Positions 25,001 to 30,698 of a stretch of 64,000 bases of DNA are shown one piece after another; within the stretch, counting starts at the first letter, position 1; each line of letters begins with the position of its first letter. The stretch spans positions 888,924 to 952,923 of the forward strand of contig OZ020616.1 of NCBI GenBank assembly GCA_963971575.1. The letters run 5' to 3'. The position numbers and the translations under genes are program-made. The DNA comes from Liopterus haemorrhoidalis (Eukaryota > Arthropoda > Insecta > Coleoptera > Dytiscidae). The notes under the pieces were generated by a model. It had not been told where the DNA came from. It made no database searches and saw only the letters and a program-made list of their open reading frames with translations.

Positions 25001-25003
25001 TAA
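3107..25003 (+). CDS. sro: Short-chain dehydrogenase/reductase, Shroud/BDH1-like (SDR9C type), 5' end missing
   Basis: Four phase-0 exons are supported by splice sites: 3107-3484, 7024-7251, 9728-9841 and 24845-25003 (TAA), giving 292 residues. The N-terminal exon(s), expected to encode about 40 residues, were not found. In order the protein shows the Rossmann start KAVLITGC, a DVSS acidic turn, VNCAS where the family has NNAG, a NVLG helix, a GRIIYVTS strand, and a C-terminal tail ending in HLPRSVYDIIY, as in BDH1 and Shroud proteins. Shroud acts in the ecdysteroid 'Black Box'. Oddities: the glycine motif after TGCDS reads RVAS, and the YxxxK site is replaced by H and L in HCATLAAVEA, so ordinary redox catalysis looks impossible. 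Introns of 3.5, 2.5 and 15 kb are full of transposons. A polyA signal lies at 25345. The SDR call is firm; the symbol is inferred. Confidence 0.72.
3822..4604 (-). repeat. Dispersed family A copy with an internal self-insertion
   Basis: Reverse-orientation copy running from AATCAGCTGTG to ATGTTGGCGGTCGGT. At about 3900 it jumps from the 'gcagcagag' segment to a later part of the same family (3900-4020, including a short GACA tract). It then returns to the expected sequence at GTAGAAATAAC. A second GACA microsatellite lies at 4390-4478. Followed by a (TA)n tract at 4617-4642. Confidence 0.6.
4643..5034. other. Intron sequence without a recognised element
   Basis: Part of SDR intron 1. AT-rich, with no supported exon or repeat. 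Confidence 0.5.
5035..5195 (-). repeat. Fragment of dispersed family A
   Basis: Matches the terminal 160 bp of family A in reverse orientation: AAGCTGTGG, then ACCGACCACCGTCAC, then GTAGAAATAACTTGGCC. It breaks off near 5195. A second fragment of the family in the other orientation (5577-5648, resuming at 6878) has been split by the element at 5649-6877. Confidence 0.6.
5649..6877. mobile_element. DNA transposon, PIF/Harbinger-like ends, non-autonomous
   Basis: The ends are inverted: CGGCCCAATTCTGTAA at the left and TTACAGAATCGGGTCG at the right, continuing as alternating AAGTTACT/AGTAACTT motifs over more than 100 bp. ATT flanks both sides (5646-5648 and 6878-6880), a 3-bp target duplication compatible with PIF/Harbinger, although that group usually prefers TWA. 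The element interrupts a family A copy, so it is younger than that copy. I found no transposase frame in its 1.2 kb. Confidence 0.55.
7892..9454. mobile_element. hAT-like non-autonomous element carrying a minisatellite
   Basis: Ends are CAGCGGTCG at the left and CGACCGCTG at the right, a perfect 9-bp inverted repeat. They are flanked by 8-bp near-duplicates ATATAAAG and ATATAGAT (6 of 8 identical), the duplication length of hAT. Subterminal GGGGTAA/TTACCCC motifs add to the symmetry. Nearly all of the interior is the 40-bp tandem array. It is inserted in an older hAT remnant. Confidence 0.7.
7967..9381. repeat. 40-bp minisatellite, about 35 copies
   Basis: The unit contains GGTGAGGACC, a run of seven or eight T's, GCTCATCACTTAG and ATTTTGAGA. 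Variants alternate (GGGA/GAGA and GATC/GACC). In the first third the two types alternate regularly, giving an 80-bp higher-order period; the later part is mostly the GAGA/GACC type, with T-run lengths of seven or eight. No coding. Confidence 0.95.
9842..10306. other. Start of SDR intron 3, nothing recognised
   Basis: Begins with the donor GTAATG after the third exon. Apart from scattered AT-rich words I see no element with clear ends. Confidence 0.4.
10307..10373 (-). mobile_element. One end of a pogo/Tigger-like element
   Basis: GATAATCGGAAATTCGGATA, then GGTCCGGATAATCGAGG and TTCTACTGTA, is the familiar terminal repeat of Tigger/pogo elements read outward. The opposite end was not found, so this is a truncated copy. 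Confidence 0.5.
11033..11108 (+). mobile_element. hAT terminus, broken by a mariner
   Basis: CAGGGGTCGGCAACCAGCAG is a typical hAT 5' end. The following sequence is cut at 11109 by the mariner at 11111-11675, and no matching 3' end could be placed. Confidence 0.45.
11111..11675 (+). mobile_element. Internally deleted rosa-type (DD41D) mariner with ~105-bp terminal inverted repeats
   Basis: TA flanks both ends (11109-11110 and 11676-11677). The left 109 bp reappear almost perfectly inverted at 11568-11675. Between them is an open frame (11221-11570) for the last ~115 transposase residues: QQDGATCHTA, WPPRSCDLTPLDYFLWG, and a C-terminus at GHMPEIIFKM. Between the Asp of QQDG and the final Asp of LTPLD I count 41 residues, the spacing of the rosa (DD41D) mariners. 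The N-terminal helix-turn-helix half and the first catalytic Asp are absent, so the copy is defective. Confidence 0.8.
11717..12274. mobile_element. MITE with TAA target site, PIF/Harbinger-like
   Basis: AGCCGCATTCAGAGCTCTTA at the left is matched by AGAGCTCTGAATGCGGCT at the right. TAA occurs on both sides (11714-11716 and 12275-12277), a 3-bp target duplication as in PIF/Harbinger. The 558-bp interior is non-coding. Confidence 0.65.
12313..12560 (+). mobile_element. hAT end, truncated or split
   Basis: CAGGGGTTCTTAAACTTATG followed by GTCCGAGGACCCCC is a common hAT terminus. No matching 3' terminus was seen; the element at 12571 may have landed in it. Confidence 0.45.
12571..13078. mobile_element. 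hAT non-autonomous element with AACCGAAA repeats
   Basis: Perfect inverted ends CAGGGCTTCGAACCG and CGGTTCGAAGCCCTG. The flanking 8-mers are ATAAAAAG and ATAAAAAT (7 of 8 identical). The subterminal regions consist of repeated GAACCGAAAACCG words in inverted arrangement, so single strands could fold extensively. No transposase frame. Confidence 0.8.
13141..13602 (-). repeat. Dispersed family C copy
   Basis: Matches 59938-60400 in inverted orientation over its whole length: AAGGGGCAAGTATTG, a GTGTGTGTCTGTG microsatellite, GATCCGAAACCGGAAACGG, GGTTTACCTAAATAT, and the end GCAAGTCTAGCGGAGG with CCACTG. No coding. Its CAGTGG terminus looks hAT-like, but the other end is not its inverted copy. 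Confidence 0.6.
14198..14690 (+). pseudogene. Mariner transposase, N-terminal half, frameshifted and deleted
   Basis: Starts at ATG 14198 (MELNRERFRAIIFNFF), then a frame break, then GLTQQQCIDELNSTFGDEAP, RTTVYRWFADFNRG, GRPKSVVV and IHSILHEHLVVKKI. This is the paired helix-turn-helix DNA-binding half of a mariner transposase. After RWIPHNLTIA the frame jumps directly to the extreme C-terminus, so the whole catalytic DDD region is missing. Confidence 0.75.
14707..14931. mobile_element. hAT MITE nested in mariner, perfect 8-bp TSD
   Basis: Ends CAGTAGCGCAGCGATGG and CCACGCTACGCAACTG are inverted. TGATAAAT stands on both sides (14699-14706 and 14932-14939) as a perfect 8-bp duplication. The 225-bp interior is unusually GC-rich (GGGGGGCCGGGG, GGCGCCGGC) compared with its surroundings. 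Confidence 0.85.
14996..15275. repeat. CAGA/GACA microsatellite tract
   Basis: Long imperfect runs of CAGACAGA, GGACGGAC and GACAGACA, ending in GTGACGTTCTAAGGGTTTTT, which resembles the microsatellite shoulder of dispersed family B. No coding; apparent frames here are repeat translations. Confidence 0.7.
15304..15840 (+). pseudogene. hAT transposase C-terminal fragment
   Basis: CAGGGTTTCCCAAATGGTGG is a hAT terminus. An open frame at 15391-15621 follows, reading EYPVIAERAIKFLMSF, TTYKCEAGFSTL and LEVEPDLRIKLSSF, ending NKQHHNSH. This is the hATC dimerisation region of ZBED5/FAM200-like hAT transposases. Everything N-terminal of it is gone. Downstream GGGTCACGAAG and GGGCCACGG resemble subterminal repeats, but a clean 3' end was not found. 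Confidence 0.65.
15841..16800. other. Intron 3 segment, no supported gene
   Basis: Contains a short TCTG tract near 16370-16420 and a G-run at 16722-16733. An open frame at 15911-16123 has no recognisable family features and no codon evidence, so I do not call it. Confidence 0.4.
16801..17257 (-). repeat. Dispersed family A copy, internally shortened
   Basis: Runs from AATCAGCTGTGG and ACCGACCGCC, through a CAGA tract at 17090-17136, to TATATATGTTGGCGGTCGGT. About 200 bp of the family's middle is missing. Both subterminal inverted decamers are intact in this copy. Confidence 0.7.
17258..18606. other. Intron 3 segment with transposon scraps
   Basis: At 17695-17745, TAGTTCCGCCTAAACGTTTGG and AACAGCC match one end of the MITE at 26773-27177, a solitary end. 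At 18162, ACAGGGTGTTTGTTTGTAAC starts a repeat-like stretch with no visible partner end. No gene. Confidence 0.45.
18607..20073 (+). repeat. Dispersed family A: a fragment plus a copy with five 151-bp tail repeats
   Basis: 18607-18790 is the distal half of one copy. A new copy starts at 18799 (ACCGACCGTCAACATATAT) with a TCTG microsatellite at 18918-19030. From about 19318 the last 151 bp of the family (CATACTTGATATGTAA, then TTTCCATGGTCATG, through GTGGCCACAGCTGA) is repeated five times in tandem; CATACTTG recurs at 19469, 19620, 19771 and 19922. Tandem tail units fit Helitron/Helentron-type elements. Confidence 0.75.
20074..20749. other. Intron 3 segment, nothing recognised
   Basis: AT-rich. 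The last ~50 bp (GTTCACAGTAAGCG) are probably the untranslated leader of the mariner that follows. Confidence 0.4.
20750..21010 (+). pseudogene. Mariner transposase N-terminus, truncated
   Basis: ATG 20750 begins MDITREGFRWIIFYDFSKGL, then TQQQCIDSLRSTFG, EKTVYNWFAKFRRGRG and REGRPKSVVI. This is the helix-turn-helix half of a mariner transposase, about 60% like the one at 14198 by eye. It ends in a lysine-rich break near 20975. The sequence after 21010 is unrelated to mariner (GC-rich, with CCCCGGCTTCTCCAGG), so the catalytic half is lost. Confidence 0.7.
21011..22058. other. Intron 3 segment without a supported gene
   Basis: 21110-21300 is GC-rich relative to its surroundings and may be a retroelement scrap, but no motif supports a family. 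The rest is AT-rich. Confidence 0.35.
22059..22875 (+). mobile_element. Unclassified DNA transposon (TAGGGG...CCCTA ends), parent of the 56279 copy
   Basis: TA flanks TAGGGGAAAAATTTTAAG at the left and GCAAATCCCTA at the right. The same termini delimit a 266-bp deleted derivative at 56279-56544, which independently fixes both ends. An open stretch at 22261-22527 reads VVYQGVEIYNAGHIILCGVT, then FIKIYALCLQT and NPHTITG. This is reminiscent of the region upstream of SWIM/YqaJ domains in transposon-encoded insect proteins, but that is a weak recollection-based guess. It lacks a start codon and is short. Confidence 0.6.
23218..24168 (+). pseudogene. Mariner transposase pseudogene
   Basis: ATG 23218 begins EKSNEKLRYVLQYYFDKGK and continues with VYGKGTLSKSAARK, a TGA, then FARFRSGNFNVKDDSRSG. 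Later come LEKVQQDRHISSIDIGTELG, GYKKKLDIWVPHEL, a frame break, VMLCVWWDWKGIVHHELLP and VVFHHDNARPHTSL. The final HPPSSPD motif is followed by broken frames. At least four stops or frameshifts separate recognisable mariner blocks, so no active enzyme can be made. Confidence 0.85.
24170..24760 (-). mobile_element. 3' fragment of a non-LTR retrotransposon (LINE) inside the mariner
   Basis: On the minus strand 24460-24760 reads ILSWLSVDERVEFCSMIFLY, then KLINGLLPTYLDKFI and YNCNIHLYDTRSCNHLRALK. This is the tail of a CR1/Jockey-type reverse transcriptase ORF. It is followed toward 24236 by AT-rich 3' UTR and an A-run in minus orientation. It is 5'-truncated, as is usual for LINEs, and ends just short of the mariner's right terminus. 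Confidence 0.65.
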
Positions 25004-25475
25004 GAGAAGATTAATCTTGCTGCGGCCCCGGACCTACGACACTTCAAAATAAAGGGCTGCCAACTAACCACCTTCAATCCAAGAACTAGATCAAGAGTGT
25101 GCGTTCCACAAATCGTGTCTATGTGTGTGAATGCCGAGTGCGTTCCGTTCATACCAACACTCAGTGCCGGATTAGCCTAATATACCCTCTTCAAAATGAA
25201 GAAATAGTAATAAAATCACACGAAAGATTGAAGTTACTACCCTATTGGCTGTCGCATAAAATTAACGACTCAACAGCCAACGAACGACGAGAGATCGACG
25301 AAATTATCACGTGAACAGTGCGTGATTACTGTCTCTTCATTCTGAATAAAATATAGAAATGTTACGGGCGCCGTATACGATATTAAGTCTAATGCTGTAA
25401 TTATATAATAACAATTACAAACTCATCTTGCTGACAAAAAACAGACAAACTTTTTTAGGGTTTTGTAGGTATAAC

Positions 25476-26247
25476 CAGTGGCTCCTGAGTACACGCTGCG
25501 GAGCTGCAACTCTTACTTGAAAATAATTTTAAAAAATCTTTTTTTGAACTCAAAATGCATTTAACATAGTAACTGTGGTGTGAAAATTCTTTTTATTTTA
25601 AATATATTTTGAACATTGAATGCTATTGTTACATAAATATTTACAAGTTTCCTTTGAATAAGTCTACGTCGCGCTGCTTATATCCTAGCGCCAAGGAAAG
25701 TGCAAATGTAGGCTTGTAAAGGGGTAGCGGTGCGTAGGCAGTAGTGATAAACTGGTGGGGATCGGAACTAGAATGCTGTTAGCGTCACAATAATATTGAT
25801 CACAGTACTATGAAATTATTGAATGTATTTATTTAAGTCGTAACTGAAATCACTATACCTATTATCTCTAAAAAATTATTGTTTGGGTAGGTATTAATAA
25901 TTAGTATTTTATAACTTTTTCTTTTAAATTTATATAAGTATCTTAGCTTAACAAATACGTTTCGTATTTTAGATTATAAATCAATAGGTTTAAAAAATGA
26001 ATACTGTCAAATCATTATTGGAAATTCTATTTAATAGACGAACGTTAGAAGAAAAAAATTATATTAAAAAATTGGGGTGACACACGCCAAATTTAAATAT
26101 TTCGGAAAGTGCAAAAAGCAAAAATTATAATTATAAGAGGCAATTCAACAAAGTCTTATATGATAAAACGTCGTGGTTAAACACCTAAACCTATCCTTGT
26201 ATTATAATTTGCAGCTCTGAGTCCCAAAAAGTCACGAGCCGCCACTG
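25476..26247. mobile_element. hAT-like element with perfect 8-bp TSD, inserted in dispersed family B
   Basis: Ends CAGTGGCTCCTGAG and CACGAGCCGCCACTG are imperfect inverted repeats. GGTATAAC occurs immediately before (25468-25475) and after (26248-26255). The family B sequence resumes exactly after it. The 772-bp interior is AT-rich with no transposase frame. It lies just downstream of the SDR polyadenylation signal. Confidence 0.85.
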
Positions 26248-26760
26248 GGTATAACTACCAAAAAACCCTTATAACGTCACTTATGTGTCTGTCTGTCTGT
26301 ACGATAGAAATTGTAGTCAAACGGCTGAACATAGAGAGTTGAAATTTGGCATGCTTATACAACTCTTTGACCCACATATAGAAAAATGAGTTAAAAAAAC
26401 ACATCACGAGATAAATATACCTAAACAAATATGTATTTAACGATGTTTTTTTTTTTAATTTTGAGTGAGGTATCAAATGAAACCTCTTAATGCGTGGATA
26501 AACAAATTTTTATTTTTGAAAAATCTTTTTTTTTATATTTTAGCCAAAAAACTTTTGTCCCGCATCGTATTACTCAGAGGGTTTGAACCAAAACTCTGAA
26601 AAAATCTTAATAATGTACATTGATAGGAATCGGAATGGTTCTACAAAAATTTTGGGTCAGATTAGTTTTTCGAAAAAAATAGAATTTTTGTCGTTAAAAA
26701 AATTATTTTTTTCAAGTTATTGTGTGGTATTAAAAGAAAGCTCTTAAGGCGTAGATTAAG
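26248..26760 (+). repeat. Dispersed family B copy (continues from 25450-25475)
   Basis: ACCAAAAAACCCTTATAACG, a short CTGT run, AAACGGCTGAACATAGAGAG, TTGAAATTTGGCATGCTTAT, and GTATCAAATGAAACC match the copies at 35575 and 62050. This copy lacks the tRNA-like module near its distal end. Its first 25 bp sit left of the hAT element. Confidence 0.65.
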
Positions 26761-26772
26761 AAACGGAAAGTA

Positions 26773-27177
26773 CAGGCTATTCCAAACGTTTAGGCGGAAC
26801 TAAATGGGAATTTCGTTCTTTTAGATTGTAACGAGAAGGGACCTTGCTTGGGTTATTTTATGTTTGAGGTTTGGTATATGAAAATTTAAAATTCCAACAA
26901 TGAAACCATGAAAACGAATGGGAAAAATAAAGTAATTTTTACAAATATTTTATTAACAAAAAAATAATTAATAAACAGGAAATTTGTATTAAGAATGTCA
27001 CAAAAAATCGAAATATAAAGAAAATAACATTTTAAAATGATATTAACCTTAACCAAAAAATGTTTATTGTAAGTATGATTTACAAAACTTAAACAAAACG
27101 GCCAAAAAGAAAGATTCAAATGATGAAAGTAACTAGATTGCAAAATCTAGTTCCGCCTAATCATTTGGAATAGCCTA
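26773..27177. mobile_element. MITE with TA target site
   Basis: CAGGCTATTCCAAACGTTTA and GGCGGAACTA at the left are matched by TAGTTCCGCCTAATCATTTG and GAATAGCCTA at the right, with TA on both sides (26771-26772, 27178-27179). A solitary end of the same family is at 17695-17745. The 405-bp interior is non-coding. Confidence 0.75.
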
Positions 27178-27690
27178 TAGTTCTTTTGATTTTTTTTTTT
27201 ATTATCACGATTTTTTTCAAATATATACTACGAAAATTACTGTCCCACACTAAAACTAAAAAACTTTAATTAATGAACATTAATCTGAACCGGAAACGTA
27301 CGAAAGGAATTTTTGATCAGATTGCGATTTTGGAAAATATTGCAGTTTGTGTGTTTTTGATAATATTAATTATTTTATGCAGGAAGATTATTTTTAAAAC
27401 TGAAAAAGATTCAAAATGAACTAAGGAGCACAATGGGTCAAAATAGATTGAACATCTTTCTCTAATGACCATTGAACATGAACTAGTTTAATCTTGTGTG
27501 TATATAAATGTTTAAAAACTAGTGTAATTTTTAGTTTAGGGCTCCTTTAAAACACATGCTATAAGGGCAGCGCTAGCTGTATCCGGCACTGTAAGGACTG
27601 AATAACACGAATACTGTTGCGTTTGGTATGAGGTCTTGCAATTGCTCGAAATACTCAGTGTTTACAGTTACCAAAGGTCTAGGACTCGAA
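27178..27690. other. Intergenic, between SDR and ICAD-like gene
   Basis: AT-rich; no supported feature. Confidence 0.4.
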
Positions 27691-28015
27691 GGACGAATTA
27701 TTGATCTGTCTGTGCGCGAATTTGACCCGCGTTGACCCGTCATCGTCGTCGTCTCAACGCCGTGTTTCCCTCAACGAAACGGCGTGTCGTTTCGCGCATA
27801 CACTTGACCGGGGATGCGCAGGCGTCAGGCGGGCGGCATGCATTCAGGGGCGGTCACCGGCTGCCACACAACACATACAGACACAACTGTCATCACATAC
27901 CTTCCCAAAACATCTATTGTATATCACACATCTCATGTAGTGCCAGTTTTTTTGCTTACTAAACAAACAAGATAATACCAAATAGAAATGTGAACGTGTT
28001 AATCAGTGTTTGTCA
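27691..28015 (+). promoter_or_regulatory. CpG-rich leader/promoter region of the ICAD-like gene
   Basis: Base composition changes sharply: CATCGTCGTCGTC, CAACGCCGTGTTTCC, ACGGCGTGTCGTTTCGCGC and GGGCGGCATG sit together in otherwise AT-rich DNA. An in-frame TAG at 27983-27985 separates this from the coding region, so it is leader or promoter. No transcription start can be placed. Confidence 0.4.
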
Positions 28016-28663
28016 ATGTCAACAGAAGTGTGTCACGAAACTGCCGGTTCGGGCGAGGAAAGTGAGGATACAGTGACAATGGAGAAAGAGGATAGTCAGG
28101 GTAAGCCTTTTAAAATAACGGATGCTACAAGGGAAGTACGTAAAGGAATAGTAGCAAGCACACTCCGAGAGTTAACCTCGAAAGTCGTGGAGAAGATGTC
28201 ATTGCCGCCAGAAAAAACAGAGGGAATCACAGTTGTCCTTGAAGCCGACGGCACAGAAATCGACGACGAGGAGTATTTCGCCACCTTGGAAGCGCACACC
28301 GGCCTCATGATCCTCACCAAAGAGGAAAGATGGAATCCCCCAGCACCACCATGTCGTTTATCCATGGATCAAATAGACGATGCAAAGGGAGGAATCGAAC
28401 TAGCTGGCCTTGTCGGTAAACTAAAACACAATCTCTGTCACGTATCACTGTTAGGTGGTGCTGAACTTGAATTATTGTCCGACATGGATCCAGAATCCAT
28501 AGCGGACATTACATTTCCTGACCGAATATTTCTCGAGCAATTAAAAGAAGCTTCAGGTCGTTTTTTAAGTGAGAAACGTCAAGCGAAAGACGCAATGGAT
28601 CTCCTCCGAATGTATCAGGAAAACGAAACAGCAACTCCCGCTAATACAACCGAAACAAACTGA
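28016..28663 (+). CDS. CIDE-N/DFF-C domain protein, ICAD (DFF45)/Drep-like, single exon
   Basis: Encodes 215 residues from ATG 28016; an in-frame TAG at 27983 closes the frame upstream. Residues ~30-106 form a CIDE-N domain (KPFKITDATREVRKGIVAST ... LEADGTEIDDEEYFATL ... LMILTKEERW). Residues ~135-200 resemble the C-terminal DFF45 domain (AELELLSDMDPESIADITF, then a charged helix). In animals this architecture belongs to the chaperone/inhibitor of caspase-activated DNase; Drosophila Drep proteins are relatives. It probably binds a CIDE-N nuclease. A DQID tetrapeptide at 118-121, between the domains, could be a caspase site, but Asp follows it. The gene is intronless and shorter than DFF45 (331 aa). 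AATAAA at 29072 may end the transcript. Family firm; which Drep is unknown. Confidence 0.8.
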   Translation: MSTEVCHETAGSGEESEDTVTMEKEDSQGKPFKITDATREVRKGIVASTLRELTSKVVEKMSLPPEKTEGITVVLEADGTEIDDEEYFATLEAHTGLMILTKEERWNPPAPPCRLSMDQIDDAKGGIELAGLVGKLKHNLCHVSLLGGAELELLSDMDPESIADITFPDRIFLEQLKEASGRFLSEKRQAKDAMDLLRMYQENETATPANTTETN

Positions 28664-29779
28664 GGGAAATTTATTACGTTTAACCCTCGATTGGCCAATA
28701 CGAAATGACGGCTACGGCTACATACAAGACTGAATAACGGTGGAATACCTAAATTGCTCAAATTATTCTCACTACGTCAATGACAACACCAAAAAAAAAA
28801 ATCTTTAACGGCACTCACACACCGGAGCCAACGGAGGTATATCAGATCTAGTAGTACTTACTTAGAGGTGCACGAATGGTCACCACAAAGACCCAACGCA
28901 CCATTCACATATACATAGAGAGTAACGTAAATGCATTGTATAACCTGCCGTTTTATAACCTATTATTAACCAGTGATAACACCCAACCCATCCCCATATA
29001 TCTATTGTTACATGTCACACTCAAATCACTTCATTCATTAGTGTTGTATTCTTACAAGCTTACTTATTTGAAATAAAGAAACACTGTAGAAATTCAACTT
29101 TTTTAGGTTAAATTACAGTTACCAGTACCATGAAACGCCAATTTTCTAGAAAACTATCTAAAAACAAAGTAAGCAAGGTATAAATAAAACAAATGCTTGA
29201 TAAATTTCAACAATCTTACTTTATTACACTCAGTTCAAGGATTTTGACAGTTCTCTTCAAGAGTTGACAGCAAAATAAAATAAAACTTCTCGAGTATTGG
29301 TTTTGTTTACATATCACCGAGATATTTCGTATTGTTGAACTAAGTAATCAGTTTAGTTTAGTGAATTATTAATAATAAAACTACCCGAAGGCTCGAATCC
29401 AACTTAAAAAGTCTTCTTAATTAAACACATTTACCACCCTTCTAGAAAACTTGTGTTGTTCGGTATTTCAACTAGAACGTTGACCACTTTTTCATTTTTC
29501 CAAGTGCGTTTTTGTTAGCAGGTGTTTAAAAAGCCCGCCAGAAAAGGTAGGTGGGGATTAATAATACACACATTTACAGGAAATTACATCATTACAATCT
29601 ATTTATTTCTCAGAAAAGGTCTTGGTCATACATTAAATGTTTTTTTTTTTTTTAGCTTCATTACACATTTTATAGGTATACATAGACTTTATAAATATAT
29701 AATGTAGCGAACATTAAAGGAAAGCAACAACAGTTATCGCAGACAGACAGTGAGAGTTGACATATTTAAGAGCCGATGC
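28664..29779. other. 3' UTR and intergenic spacer
   Basis: Holds the presumed 3' UTR of the ICAD-like gene (AATAAA at 29072-29077) and, on the minus strand, the presumed 3' UTR of the G-gamma gene (AATAAA complement at 29602-29607). The two genes therefore converge. No other feature seen. Confidence 0.5.
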
Positions 29780-29992
29780 TCATAACAACGTACAAGAGCT
29801 CTTCTCACGAAATGGGTTGATCCTTTGGCTGGAAAACCCAACCAATAAGCAATCCTCTTGCTCATGTTCGACGATGAATTTAATTATATCAGCAACAGCC
29901 TGCGACACTGGGATCCGCTTAATAGCGGCCTCCCGTCGTAACTGTTCAGTCACTGCACGTTGTTGTTGTAAGTTCGAGACAACCATGTCCAT
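29780..29992 (-). CDS. Ggamma1: Heterotrimeric G protein gamma subunit, Ggamma1-like
   Basis: A complete 70-residue protein from ATG (complement of 29990-29992) to TGA (29780), the same length as Drosophila Ggamma1. Its LQQQRAVTEQLRREAAIKR helix pairs with G-beta, and the HEQEDCLLVGF and INPFREKSS signatures are typical. It ends in a CTLL CaaX box; a final Leu predicts geranylgeranylation and membrane anchoring. The frame stays open upstream for 19 codons, but a TTCAACATAG or CCTGTCAG acceptor may lie there, so the 5' UTR exon is probably separate. The gene faces CCT8 head to head with about 700 bp between start codons. Identification is secure by sequence. Confidence 0.92.
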   Translation of the reverse strand: MDMVVSNLQQQRAVTEQLRREAAIKRIPVSQAVADIIKFIVEHEQEDCLLVGFSSQRINPFREKSSCTLL

Positions 29993-30698
29993 CAACGCTG
30001 TATCTGACAGGCCTATGTTGAACAACTTCACAAAACAACCACTAGACAAAATAATCGTTGGGTGCGGCTATTACCGACACCCAGTCACTAATCGTGCAAA
30101 AATAACTGTTGCACCAAACAAAACACACACAAATGGATAATTATATCCCCCTTTAGATCCGTTGCAATTACACATAAAATATTGCAGATTAAATGATAAA
30201 ATTACACACAAACCGACTTCCAAACTGTCAATTAATTCGTTTATTTCCGGTTGCGTTCTGTTAATAACATGTGACATTCAACCATCATTCCCAAAAATAC
30301 TCAAATAAAACAACGTGTCCAAAAATAATTATAAATTTATTTTATCTTTCCATTACTCATATTATTTCATTAGAATTGTTAATAAAACATAAAAATTAGC
30401 TCATTATATATTTTTATTCCAGAAGTAAAATTTCAAGATTGTTAATTATAGCATATATTAAGTATCCAATATTAATTTATCATTCATTTTATCAGTATAA
30501 TACTCAATATTTCATTATAATTGTTAATAAAACAAAAATTAGCGAATTTTAATAATTGTTTATTCTAGAAGTTATATTTCAAGAACGCACCCACAAAAGA
30601 AACTAACCCTTCTGAGATCACCTTTGTCATAAAGTGTATTAAAACCGGTGAATTTCTATTATTTAACTTAACTATTTGTTATTAAAACACATAAAACA
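29993..30698. promoter_or_regulatory. Divergent promoter region between Ggamma1 and CCT8
   Basis: 706 bp separate the two start codons on opposite strands, so promoters and leaders of both genes must lie here unless distant 5' exons exist. AT-rich; 30360-30570 contains two similar phrases (TCATTAGAATTGTTAATAAAAC and TCATTATAATTGTTAATAAAAC) about 155 bp apart, each followed by GAAGT..ATTTCAAGA, i.e. a short direct repeat. An open minus-strand frame at 30071-30277 is not recognisable and is not called. Confidence 0.45.

Noticed and set aside
25099..25314. A 71-codon open frame after the SDR stop codon
   Set aside because: It lies between the stop and the polyA signal at 25345 and has no recognisable features: 3' UTR.
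28016..29880. Operon-like or functional cluster of the window's genes
   Set aside because: Genes lie on both strands, belong to unrelated pathways and have separate promoters; this is ordinary eukaryotic neighbourhood.
30071..30277. Minus-strand frame with a hydrophobic segment upstream of Ggamma1
   Set aside because: No family resemblance; the position fits a leader or promoter between two divergent genes.
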